Assembly (NCBI RefSeq): GCF_009389715.1 | Contig: NW_024068188.1 | Span: 142,784-206,783, forward strand | Direction: 5' to 3' | Origin: Phoenix dactylifera | Taxonomy: Eukaryota > Streptophyta > Magnoliopsida > Arecales > Arecaceae | Length of the DNA: 64,000 nt | Part shown: in pieces, positions 26,201 through 37,289 of the stretch | Layout: each line of letters opens with the position of its first letter | How positions within the stretch are numbered: the stretch's first letter is position 1 | The notes under the pieces: generated by a model | What the model was told of the DNA's origin: nothing | The model's database searches: none | Seen by the model: only the letters and a program-made list of their open reading frames with translations | Program-made: the position numbers and the translations under genes

Positions 26201-26885
26201 TAGACGATATATAGGACTTGCCAACCCAACCACTTCTCTCTCCGTCCGAGCTATTCAAAGGCATTAAAACGTTTAAACAAGACTGATTGTAGTTAAGGAG
26301 AAGGTTAAGACATGAAGACGAGAGACCTGGAAAGTACAAATATAGTAGTCGTCACCGTAGAGAGCCCTGAAGGTCTCCACCGGCTTCCGGTCCGGGCTCC
26401 TCGGCCGGAAGGCCACGCTCAGGTTCACCAGCGCCCGCACCTTGTCGGGCCGAAACAGGCACAGGCTCCAGGCCACCAGCGCCCCCCAGTCATGACCCAC
26501 CACGAACACCTTCATGTTAAATTTTCTTAAGCATTAAAGCTTAGGAAGGAAGACTTCATATGGAAGGAAAGTTAGCTGCAGGAGTCACCTTCTCCTGGCC
26601 AAGTGTGTGAATGAGGGCGACGAGGTCGCCGACGACGTGGAACATGGTGTAGGAGGAGACGTCGGGAGGGGCGTCGGTGTCGCCGAAGCCCCGGAGGTCG
26701 GGGGCGATGGCGCGGTAGCCGCGGGCGGCGAGAGCGAGGATTTGGTGGCGCCACGAGTACCAGAGTTCCGGGAAGCCATGGAGGAGGAGGACTACGGGGC
26801 CCTCCCCCTTCTCGGCTATGTGCATGTTGATGCCATTCACTTCCACCAACCTGTGACTGATCTCTGCCATCAGCTCTCCCTCCAT
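23217..26885 (-). CDS. Soluble epoxide hydrolase (alpha/beta-hydrolase), copy 1, 4 exons
   Basis: Minus-strand exons are 26885-26589, 26509-26327, 24517-24276 and 23463-23217, all GT-AG, giving 322 aa. This matches plant cytosolic epoxide hydrolases (about 320 aa), which open epoxides of fatty acids and other lipids to diols. Visible family residues are the oxyanion motif HGFPE (36-40), nucleophile D106 in GHDWG, lid tyrosines near 154 (GDDYY) and 235 (LNYYR), charge-relay D266 (VGNQDL) and catalytic H301 (EGAGHF). The 79-nt first intron is followed by introns of 1809 and 812 nt. The ATG at 26885 is the first in frame and follows a TATA-like element by about 70 bases. Copy 2 lies upstream in the same orientation with identical intron positions; exon 2 is about 79% identical between them. 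There is no targeting signal, so it is probably cytosolic or peroxisome-associated. Confidence 0.94.
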
Positions 26886-26951
26886 CTTCTTTCCTTTTTC
26901 TCGAGTTCCTGGACGATTTTTGCTCTATATCTGTTCTCGAGTCGCTGCATC

Positions 26952-26966
26952 ATTATATATATAGAG
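26952..26966 (-). promoter_or_regulatory. TATA-like element of epoxide hydrolase 1
   Basis: The minus strand reads TCTATATATATAATG 67-81 bases upstream of the ATG. This suits a core promoter with a short leader. The (CT)n/(GA)n tract at 27081-27122 lies just upstream and may act as a GAGA-type promoter element; that is inference. Confidence 0.5.
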
Positions 26967-27075
26967 GGAATGGAGTTGAGAGAGGAGGAGTGGCATCGGG
27001 AAGGGACGAGTATTAACGGCCGGAGTAACTTTGGAGTCAGCGGGGTAGGTGGGAGAGCCGGGCTGCTTCGCCTCT

Positions 27076-27080
<5 letters not shown>

Positions 27081-27122
<42 letters not shown>
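27081..27122. repeat. (CT)n microsatellite upstream of epoxide hydrolase 1
   Basis: About 21 perfect CT units. On the gene strand it reads (GA)n, ending roughly 195 bases upstream of the start codon. Confidence 0.95.
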
Positions 27123-27127
<5 letters not shown>

Positions 27128-27329
27128 CCTCCTTTAACGTCTCCCTCTTGGGAGCTTGGAGTGTTCGCTCACGGTTTTTTTTCTGCCTCGCTCGGTCGGT
27201 GGCTATTACCATCAACTGTTCTGTTTCCAATTAATGAACAACAGTGTACGCTCGGTAATGGTTGGGATCTAGGTATCTAAGTTTTGTTGAAATTTTTGCT
27301 GGATGATAAGTGTACTTTATCTTCGGTTG

Positions 27330-27334
<5 letters not shown>

Positions 27335-27370
<36 letters not shown>
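27335..27370. repeat. (CT)n microsatellite
   Basis: About 18 TC/CT units, 210 bases beyond the tract nearest epoxide hydrolase 1. Confidence 0.95.
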
Positions 27371-27373
<3 letters not shown>

Positions 27374-30300
27374 AGATGCATTTAGTTAAAAGGTCGGTAT
27401 TTACGTTGATGTTCTTCGATAAATTGGCGACAATAACATGTCTCCACTGAAAAAAGTTTGGAAAATCCGAGTTCTGATTTACAAGTTGGAAAGCCAGATA
27501 GTTCTGCTTTTTGATAAAGATTGTCTTTGTTATTCGACTTAAGGAATGCGGCAATAACTTTGATTTATATATGGGCATTTTACAAAAGTGGTCGTTATAG
27601 TTTTCACTTTTTGCAGGATCAGTGTCGGTTTTTTTTTCCCCCCTGTATGTGCAGTAATACTCGATACAGATATCAGTTGAGTGTGAAAATGTCAAAAGTG
27701 TATACAAGTCAACCGAAAATGTGCATCTCACTATTGTGCAACAGCTAAATCAAAAATAAATCCAGAATTAAGAGCAAGAAAATATACATCTAATTAAAGA
27801 GAAATGTGATGGTGGGGCATTAAAACCTACAAGAATGTGCATCATGATGACATAAGATAAACATAAAGTTAATCAGAAATGTGTCAATCAAACCATGGAT
27901 GGACCGCTCGTAGCCTGTGAATCACATCAAGGATTCCAGTGACAAATAAGTGTGCAACTAAGCAAGGATCTGGATCCTCTGGGGAGAAGAAGAGAGGAAG
28001 AAGATAGGATAGCTTTTTGAATGAATGCATCGCATGGGACAAAATGAACAGCAAACCATAATCCATTTTTTGATAGTTTTTTCTTTGGTTTTGTTAGATT
28101 TTCAAAATCCAAACCGTGTACTTCAGGCAACTAAAATTCCTACAAACCGCCACCTACCTTTTTCTCTTTTTGGGTAATCAGAGACAAAGAAACAACGGTC
28201 GTTTCCACAAATATAAAAAAACCTACATCCATCAGAAAAAAAGTGAAAAGAAAAAAAATTTGGTTTGAAAAGAAATATTAACAAGTGTTGTCTTAGTCTG
28301 CCCTTATAGAGCCTAAGCTAAGACATAAGAGTGGTAGGACGGCTAGGCTCCTTAATCTAAATAAAAATAAAAAAAAAGAAAAAAAAAACTACGGAAAGTT
28401 GTTTTTGACTATTATTCATTCTTGTCAATTTTTTGTAATAAAAAATCGTTACATTGCATCCAATTTTGGTTTAGGATTTCATGTAAACAAAAGTACAACC
28501 TTAAATATATTTATAATTTGTGTTATATAGCAATAACATTCCATGCAGGCACGCCCTTGTATCATGCAAATCACAAAAAAAAAAGTATGAGAATGACACA
28601 AATCATAAAGCTAATTTTGTTACGATACATTAGAAGTACGAAATTATAATACCTACACTACATGTACACATGCACGTAGGTCTTGAGCATTGTAACGTGC
28701 ACGGTGCACGTAGCCAGGGACTTGACATATAGGATTTAGTTATCGTACCTCAAATGACAAATAATTATAATTTTTGATGCACCAACAATGATTGTTGCCT
28801 TATACTTCCGTATCACCACTGATTGGATCTAGTTAGGTGCAGTATTAACTCATCTAGACCCATGTAGTTCAAAATTAGGTCGGGTTAGAACCACTCTAGA
28901 TTACAGGTTAACCGGATTCAGTCCAAAATGGATACTCCATCTAGATTTTTAGCAGCAACCAGACAAACGCTTTAAGTGGATTAGGTCAGCTGAACAAAGT
29001 CTATCTTGGGTGGATGTCCTCCTTTCTCAATGTCCATAGCGCATGGGTATCTTCTATTTAAGAAGGAACAAAGCAAATGCATTGATGGTAGGACTGGCCA
29101 CCTTAAGCAAACAAGCTCGAAACGTCTCTATATCCAAGAAGTCTTAGGCAATGGGCAAGCAACATTTGCAAATCCAATTGGATATTTTCAGACACGATCA
29201 TTGAAGTGGTTCTCTGGAAGCATATGCTTTCTCGGAAGTCGATCCTTCGGATATCAAATTCACGGTTTCAATAGTTCCGTTACTGCTACATTAAATGCTG
29301 AGGCCGGAACCTATAATGCTGCATTAAATGAAATCAACGTACAAAATAGTATATTTTTAATAAAATATTATCGGCATTCTTGAAGATTATAGTATTAAAA
29401 TGAAAAATATTGCATGGATGCGAATTATGGATGAATCATAGCCATCTTACTAATTCTTTCTTAAATCTAGGCCGAACTAATTTAAATTTTTTTGGATGTT
29501 AGATGCCCTACGCATCCATCCGATCTACATCTAGGAGGGATGGTTGTTGCCGTATATTGCAACCTAAATCAATTCCAAGAAGATATGGTTTAAATTCTAT
29601 TCATTTTTAGTCTCGATGGAAGAATGTTTAAAATTTGATATTCTTTTATCTAAATTCTGCTTGTAATATACGGTCTATTAATACCTAACCGAGCAGTAAG
29701 TTGATGGATGACTTTTATGAGCATTTTTCTTTATACTGTTCTAGCTATGCAAGACTTTTTCTGTCGTACTTAGGTGGGCATGGCTTTTTGTATTATTATA
29801 TCATATGGAGCAGAAATGCCTTGAACTAGGGAAGCTTCAACCTATCTCTAAGAGTCCAGACTCCAGAGGTCCCGATCACTGGAGTCCCAACTCTTCCAAA
29901 GTCGCATTGCTACTCGATGCCTACGGTTCAAGCTCATGAAATAAATGTTCATCAATGCAGCAAGGGAAAGCACTCGAAAGTTAATGCATCTCACCAACAA
30001 TACAATGCTCTTTTCTTCTCTTGTGAAGCTGTCAATACGTACTATGTTCATCGGATCCTAAAAATATAAGGGACAGCAAGGCTAAGCTAAGGCCTTTCTC
30101 GATCCGACTACAAGGACAAGGGTAAAAATAAAAGGCAGGAACCCCAAGCCGAAACGATGAAACTTGCAACTAATCTTTTCTGTATCCATTTATTCCTCCA
30201 AGACTCTTTTATTTCTTGTATATTCAAAGTTCAGAAGGAGAATTGAGGTCATGTATTTGGCCAGAGATAGCCAGAATTTAAGACTCCCATGTTTTTTTTT

Positions 30301-31228
30301 TAATGTCTTCACCTATATCGCCCCAACAATGATTTGGTTAGTTACACAATTTAACCAAACATGTCCATCATTGACTATTTTACTCTGGATTAAGTTCTAA
30401 GTTTCACCCTCAGGAACTCGGAAGAGCGCAAGCATGCGAGGCTCAACTTGTTAAGGGATATATTAAGTACTACCCATCAAACTTAAGTAGCTAAATAGTT
30501 CTTGAAGGTCGTTCATATAGAAAAGGTTGGTGTATGTAATCTTCTTCCGTATTATCACACTAATTTGGCTACAAGTATCCTACATCAACCTAGAACAAAA
30601 AAATAGCAAGACATGGATGGAGATTGAACATTAAACTAGTATTCCCATCTTCGAATCCTCGAATACATGAATTAGTTACTGAAAAATACATACTTAAATG
30701 TTAGTCAAAGGGCTGAGTCGCTGACTGACTTCGCACAATAATGTTTAATTGCCTAGCTAGTTAATTTGGAACTTACAATGGAAAGATAGAGAAGAGGGAG
30801 GAAAACACCTTGCCCACAGGGTTTCCAAGAAAATGTTCAGAACCACAGTGAACAACCAGAAAATGTTCCCATTGCCACGAATTTACGAAAAGTTCTAGTC
30901 TTTGCTACCAGGTTTATAACTAAATAGAAGATAAGTAGCATTAAATCCTTGCACAAAAAAGTAAAATAAAATCCAAGTACTCATGGAACATATGCTGCGA
31001 GCTATATTTAATGATCGGTTCCAACAATTCACACCACAGCTACATCTTCAACCAATCAGTTGCGATAAACAGGAGGAAATCCTCCAAGACCAAAACAAAT
31101 GCACACAAGTTACATAGATATACAATCGCACAACAGCTTCCATTAAGCTGTTTGACATAATTGCTTTATTTATATGCAACATAGATGGCTGCACCAGAAT
31201 TGAGCTTAACAAGAATTATAATTGCAAA
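27371..31228. other. Intergenic DNA between the two epoxide hydrolases
   Basis: AT-rich, with no recognisable gene and no extra hydrolase exons found on either strand. The longest open frame (29006-29383, +, 125 codons) resembles nothing I know. The last few hundred bases presumably contain the 3' UTR of hydrolase copy 2. A palindromic patch, 'cgtgcacggtgcacg', lies near 28700. Confidence 0.4.
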
Positions 31229-31930
31229 TCAGAATTTCTTGATGAAGTTGTAAATATGCACAGTAATTTCATGTGGTTTTTCCTCATTGATGAAGTGGCC
31301 TACTCCTTTCATTACAACTACTTCCTCAAGTAATGGAACATAACTCTTGAAACCAACCTTGTGTATGTAGTCCTGGATTCCAGGTGTATGGTAAGTCAGG
31401 TCTACATCTCCCACAATGAACTTTGCTGGTACCTTTATGTGCGCCCCAGTCCATGGTGCTGTAAGCTCCCAATTTCTGCATGGCGTTCATACCATCGTAA
31501 TGTTTCAGTCACGTACTGATATGGAAGTATGAGGATGAATAAATAACAGATCTCACTAACTGAACAGGACGCATATCATAACCTATATTAAGAAAACTTC
31601 TAAAAAAAATAAAGATATATATTATCTGTTTTAAGACCAGTTAACTCTGAAGTTAAAATAACAGGATAGGCGTTACCAGCAGGCTGCTTCACTTGTTGAT
31701 TAACCAATAAAAGTGGTGCACAAGATGCTAAATAAACAATTTTCCATGAACAAAAAAAAAATAATTCTGTGATTCCTTTTTTTTTATATATATAAAACCA
31801 AGTTGGTTCTGCAGTAATATAACATCTCCCACATCTACTAACTAATATTTTTATTTTGTGATCTAAAAACAAAATACTAGTCATCGATTGTCTACCTGTA
31901 TTGCTTACACATTCTAAAAAGAGATTGGTG

Positions 31931-31980
<50 letters not shown>

Positions 31981-34900
31981 AACATGCACAATCTCTGCAT
32001 GCAAAGACAAGGATAATGGAACATTTTAGGTCCACTTTAACCCTAACTAGATTCGCATTTGGACTTGGATCTCCGAATGGAAAAACTTAGGACAATTAAC
32101 CATTTTAGGTCCACTTTAACCCTATCTAGCTTTGCACTTGGGCTTGGACTCAGACCAGAATGATTTACTTTCAGGCTTTATATTATGTTTGGATCAAATC
32201 TGAGTTTTATAAGCCAAAACCTAGTCAGATATTCTCACAAAGTACCACCAAGCACTTGCTTGGATGGTATTACCCCTTGTCCTCTGAATCAAAATGGACC
32301 CAAACCAGAATAATTTACTTTCTGTTTTTATATTTTGTTTGGGTCTAATCTGAGTTTTATAAGCTAAAACCTAGTCAGATATTCTCACCAAGTATCACCA
32401 AGTGCTTACTTGGATGGTATTGCCACTCAAAGCAAGAGGTCACAGGTTCAATTCAGAGTAAGGTCAGTCCTCACATCTACTCTCGGTTAGCAAAGCCTAG
32501 TTCCTTGCGCTTCGACCAGTCTGCCCAATGGCTTAAGCTCTGGTCTAAGGTGGGATGGGGTGGGTATAGTGCAGCAGATGGGGTTAGAACTCAAGAAGAA
32601 GATGAAGGCCGAAACCATAGGCCTGGTTCCATGAGCCAAGACCATATACATCCCAACTCATTAGACTCCGAACAAACATTCCAAACCAGCAAATTAAGAC
32701 CATAATCAAATGCAGATCATATCAGAAATACTGCATTACTACTTTGTTAGAATTTAGAAAAAAAGGATTACGTCATTTTTTGCCTTATGCCCTGATTGTC
32801 ACAATTAGGCCTTGCTATATGACTGAGCATCCAGATCTGAATTGCATTTTGCCAGCACGTTTGCATCAAATCGATCTATTCTCAATATGCCAGATATAAA
32901 AATTTTGAACATGGATTATCGTATAGTTGGAAATGACACTCCTCAATTTTATATAACTGTATGATAAAATTGATTTAGAGAAGATGATTGAAAATTTTGT
33001 TATTTTAGAATTTGATTAATATTGCAAATCAGAGGAAATCTGATCTGCCTCAAAGTCAGGATTATGAGTTTTATTGTTTTTTCACAATATTTCCATCATG
33101 ATAGCAACAACAAACATGAGAATGTATTTACATAAGAACATTGGTAATGACACGAACTGTATGATAAAACTAATTTAGAGAATTTTGCTGAAAATTTTCT
33201 GATTCTAGAGTTTGATTAATATGGCAGATCAGAGAAAATCTGATATGCCTCAAAGTCAGGATTATAATTTTTTATTATTTATTATTTATTTCACAATATT
33301 TCCATCAGGAGAGAAATAACAAACATGAGAATGTATTTACATAAGAATATTTCTCAATTCTCAAACATAACAAATGCTGAAGGATATCAACAGGGGTACC
33401 TTACATCCATATGCAAATGTACATAAACCATTTTGATTCCACCGTTCTTTTTTGCATCAGTACAAACTAAAAAACGAACTAAATGAAATGCAGGCTCTAT
33501 GATTGCTATGCACACCTCATAGTTGCATGCTGTTCTTAACTATACGTAGAATGTCTAATCCTCACCAAAATCCTGTAACACCATTTATTGGCTCCTGAAT
33601 GTTTGAATATCGGAAAAAATTAGTCCAATCCCATTTCCTTTACTCTGCCAAGTCTTTTAGACCCAGTACCCCTTTACCAAGAACAATAGCTTCATCATTT
33701 GTTGAATATAACAGCATAATTCTAGTAGCTTAAAAAAAAAAAAGTTCTAGTTTTCCTCTTCTAACTGTTCCTTCATAGTGTTTTTTATACATCGACTTAA
33801 ACACCCTCATTTTTACTATCATATTTGAGGCCCCATGTTGCCCAATCATCAAGTCATTACAAAGCATGCAGCCTAATAATTTTTAATAAACATAACAGAA
33901 ATAAATGATTGGTATTAAACTACTTTAATTGGAAGGATGAACTTGGTTCATCTGAAGTTTAAAGAAACTTTTCCTGGAAAAAATATTGAAAATATCGTGC
34001 TTTATAGGTCACATAATTCAGTCACACTACTAGTTTGGGTAGACAAAAGGTTGCAGTAAACTTACAAGTCTAAACACCGATAATAGTTCAGTCCTCCTGT
34101 AAAACCAGTCTTCTCAAATTTGCTAGCATAATATTTGATGTCATCTTTCGAGAGCCAAGAAGGCAATGGGATTTCAGTGTCAGGGGAACCCCATCCTTCC
34201 TTGGGGATAAAAAGGGGATCTGGAGAGTGATATGTGTAAAACTTTTCGAGAACCAATGCTGTACCAAGACGCGCAAATTCTGCTTCTGCTGCTCCAGGTT
34301 CCTACCGCATTCAAAAATGTTAATTAAGAGACAGTTGGAAACTCTTTGGTACTTAGAGCCAATCAATGTCATCTGGTAAGAAGAAATTATTATGTCATTG
34401 GTTTCTGGATATATAATACAAGCCATTGACATTGTTCATGAATTAGTTAAGGGTTTCCAGAGAGAAAAAAGCCATTCAATATATTCCATGGATATTGTCA
34501 TTTTTGAGAAGAATACAAATAATGTCAAATCTGACAATGTCATTTAAGAGCATGCTATTTAGAACAACATAAGAGCATTGCAATGGAGAAAAAAGGTCGC
34601 GAAAAATAAGACCAACAGATATCTCCCCAACAAGCTTCCGCTCCATGTACTATAGATAAAACTTCATGGCAGCAAATCATTGTACTAGGCCAAGATCAAA
34701 ATATTGGCCTTTGAAACCTTTTTTTATGAGAACTTTCAAAATTGGTTCACTGTATATATCATGACAATCCAGTAGCATGCAAACTTATAAGAGGGTTTCC
34801 AGTGAATTGTAAAGATCGATCTCTTAAAATGCAATTGCCATTTTAAACATAAATGAATTGAGCAGCTAAAATATTAAAATTTTGAAATGTGATTAAAAAA

Positions 34901-36831
34901 AACCCTTATCTAAAAGACATCGCTATTATGAAAGGCAATGCACAAATTGGTTGCAAAAGTGAAGCCCATGACCAAAAGAGTGTTGAGAAAACCTTATCTC
35001 TGGACAAAGTAGCATTCCGTTGGACTCCCAGGGATCCTCGTGACGCATATGTTTGAAACAAAAGGTGCAAGGCATTCCTTAGGATAAAGACATAATTTCA
35101 CACAAGTCTACAAGAATTTGAATCAAAGGCAATTCAATCTAGGTCTAACTCCGTATGTATTATGGGATGTAGATCCAAATCCAATTGAAATAATAGAATT
35201 TTGGGATTATTTGATTTCTGCTTAAGCATTTGACCCCAAGATTTCCAGATGACTTAGTCATCTCGGAGCAAGCTTGGTCAGAGGATTTTGGCATGATCAG
35301 TTGTTATTAAATAATGTGATGAAATCCATTCTTTCCTCTCCTATGGGGCAAAGGATTAAGTGCTTTGACTTTGTCCCTCGGGATCCACCACAAGTTGGGT
35401 TTGAGAGTCGTGTGATGGGTGACTGTCCAGCACGGTTCGGAGAGCACTTGTATGTAGTCTGCGCTGGTGAATGGAAGCCCCCGCCGCAAAAAAGAAGCAG
35501 CTCTTCCCATGGCTCCATTAAGATTAATATCTATATATTTATCTACATATTGGCACGCACTTGCTAAAAGTACTGCTAGAATAATGCAAGTATTATATCT
35601 ATCTATCAAGTTTTATTTTTTGTTTTTTCGATAAATATCTATGTATCAATTTAAGCCTAGTAAAATCCAGATATCACAGGCCAAGTCTCTGGCTCTTCTT
35701 CCTCACAGGTGAATTAATGATGCAATGTTAAGAAAGTCCTTGATCTGGCTCAAACTTGACCTGATCTTGTTCCAACCAGTCATAAATATAGAAAAATGGC
35801 CAGCGTTTGGATCCCAAACCTAGAATTGATCCTCCAACTAGTACAAGTCTAGATCTCACAAAACTGTACATAACCCAAATAAGCCCGAGCTGCCAAGACG
35901 AGATAAAAAATATCAAATCTAACTCAGTGCCTACAATTACAAGTCATCCCAACTTGAACAAACACCACTCATTTGCTTCCCCAATTAAAGTTTGCATCTA
36001 ATTTTTATAATGAATTCGACGTTTTGCTGAATCCGAAGAACCAGTGGATATGTGACGTGGCCACATGGTTCTCCAGTTCTTTAAATAATTCACTACCATT
36101 CAGCAAGGGAAATCCCTACCAAAGTAATTACAAACTTCATGTTGATCCGAGATAAGTGTCCAGAAGCAAAACATCGCTACATATACAAAGGCCACACAGA
36201 ACCATAACGAAACCCATCCAATAAAATAATATAAGAAACAAGTCAACAACTAATAAAATTATTGCAGCACCTGGAATCGGCAAACGTAGTAGTCGTCTCC
36301 ATAGAGGGACCTCAAATACTCCACCGACTTCCTGGCCGGTTTCCGAGGCGTGAACGCCACACTCAAATTCACCACAGCTCTCACCTTCTCCGGCCGAAAC
36401 ATACACAAACTCCACGCCACCATCGCGCCCCAGTCGTGCCCCACCACAAACACCTTCACGGCAGTTGCCTTAAACATTAGGATCCAAGAAGCAGTGCCTA
36501 AGAAGAATCCGTGACATACAGTAATCACCTGGTCTTGGCCGAGGGAATCGATGAGGGCGACGAGGTCGCCGACGAGGTGGAATATGGAGTAGGAGGAGAC
36601 GCCAGGCGGGGCGTCGGTGTCGCCGAAGCCGCGGAGGTCGGGGGCGACGGCGCGGAAGCCACGGGCAGCGAGGCCATGGATCTGGTGGCGCCACGTGTAC
36701 CAGAGCTCCGGAAAGCCGTGGACCAGGAGCACCACCGGCCCCTCCCCCTTCTCCGCCACGTGCATGTTAATCCCGTTCACCGCCACCGTCCGATGGGTGA
36801 TCCCTTCCCCTCCGCCGCCGCCGCCGTCCAT
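31229..36831 (-). CDS. Soluble epoxide hydrolase (alpha/beta-hydrolase), copy 2, 4 exons
   Basis: Minus-strand exons are 36831-36529, 36453-36271, 34301-34066 and 31475-31229, all GT-AG, giving 322 aa. Residues match copy 1: HGFPE (38-42), nucleophile D108 in GHDWG, lid tyrosines near 156 and 235 (LNYYR), D266 (VGDVDL) and H301 (KGVGHF). Role: hydrolysis of fatty-acid and related epoxides to diols. I chose the ATG at 36831 because MDGG... lines up with the N-terminus of copy 1. An in-frame ATG at 36924 would add 31 residues with a cysteine cluster (CNLCSHLCCC). The first intron is only 75 nt, a multiple of three, and has no stop in frame, so an unspliced transcript would still be read through. 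Introns 2 and 3 (1969 and 2590 nt) hold an organellar-type hairpin and tandem duplications. Confidence 0.93.
31931..31981. repeat. Compound (CT)n(CA)n microsatellite in hydrolase 2 intron 3
   Basis: About 14 CT units run directly into about 11 CA units. Confidence 0.95.
32154..32425. repeat. 150-bp tandem duplication in hydrolase 2 intron 3
   Basis: Two head-to-tail copies with a period of 150 bases both begin 'accagaat.atttacttt', contain 'ctgagttttataag' and 'aaaacctagtcagatattct', and end with 'cttggatggtatt'. The second copy is truncated. Directly before it, 'attttaggtccactttaacc' also occurs twice (near 32022 and 32102). This is local segmental duplication, non-coding. Confidence 0.8.
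32955..33355. repeat. ~205-bp tandem duplication in hydrolase 2 intron 3
   Basis: Copies start near 32955 and 33155. Both contain 'aactgtatgataaaa', 'gcctcaaagtcaggattat', 'cacaatatttccatca' and 'aaacatgagaatgtatttac'. The spacing grows from 200 to 208 bases because of small indels. Non-coding. Confidence 0.8.
35405..35438 (+). ncRNA. Group II intron domain V-like hairpin, probably an organellar DNA insert
   Basis: These 34 nt fold exactly as group II domain V. A 9-bp lower stem pairs GAGTCGTGT with GCACGGTTC (including G-U pairs). The 3' side has a 2-nt bulge (CA). Above it is a 5-bp stem (GATGG/CTGTC) closed by a GTGA (GNRA-type) tetraloop. The catalytic triad position reads AGT where AGC is canonical. 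It lies on the strand opposite to the host gene, inside hydrolase 2 intron 2. Plants have group II introns in mitochondria and plastids, so this is most likely the tail of a transferred organellar intron. The insert boundaries are unclear (roughly 35280-35540). It is unlikely to be active. Confidence 0.65.
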
Positions 36832-36921
36832 CTCTCCGCCGCTCGCCGGGTTCTGTGTTTCGGGCTCTGAGACGGCGCGGCAGCAGCACAAGTGAGAGCA
36901 GAGATTGCAGACAAAATCCAC

Positions 36922-36924
36922 CAT
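36922..36924 (-). other. Alternative upstream in-frame ATG of hydrolase 2
   Basis: This ATG is 93 nt upstream of the chosen start and in the same frame with no stop between. It would give a 353-aa protein with a Cys-rich N-terminus. Which start is used depends on the transcription start, which I cannot see. Confidence 0.4.
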
Positions 36925-37029
36925 TTCATCTAAAGCCAAATAAAAAAATTAAAAAAAAAAAAGGAACAAACTCTTAATTTCCGCCCAATATTGTAGAGCA
37001 AAAGTGACGACATGGCCGGCAATACTATT

Positions 37030-37285
37030 TATCTTTTGATAGACATAAATAATTCAAAAAGGGCTTAGCAAAATCTCCTTCCAAGTAGATATTGTCCGTA
37101 CCCAGAATAAGCATTGTATAGGTGATGCTCTTCCACGCAGTTCTTAGCTCTGCTCCCATGATAGCCACGTCGAATATGCATCATCCTCCAACTACGACAA
37201 GTTTGGAGTCGTGATCTCTGATCGCAAAGCCCATTCTTCTTCTACCTACACCGTCAAACATACTACCATCAAAGCTCATCTTAAA
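37030..37285 (-). mobile_element. LINE remnant: RNase H-like domain fragment
   Basis: On the minus strand a frame with FDGSMFDGVGRRRMGFAIRD and DHDSKLVVVGG matches the start of the plant LINE-associated RNase H domain (pattern FDGS...GxGxxIRD). After a stop it continues as AELRTAWKSITYTMLILGTD and IYLEGDF, the next part of the same fold with its Glu and Asp. Stops interrupt it, so it is a dead fragment. Weak open frames at 37440-37700 may belong to the same insertion but I could not assign them. Confidence 0.6.
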
Positions 37286-37289
37286 AAAG

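Noticed and set aside
26607-27137. 176-codon plus-strand frame opposite epoxide hydrolase 1 exon 1
   Set aside because: Antisense of the GC-rich first exon, ending in the CT microsatellite. The minus frame has the conserved hydrolase motifs.
28690-28720. Palindromic 'acgtgcacggtgcacgta'
   Set aside because: A short palindrome with no associated gene or repeat; chance cannot be excluded.
32400-32470. tRNA-like or SINE-like B-box ('caggttcaattc')
   Set aside because: No A-box at proper spacing and no cloverleaf; it lies in the tail of a tandem duplication.
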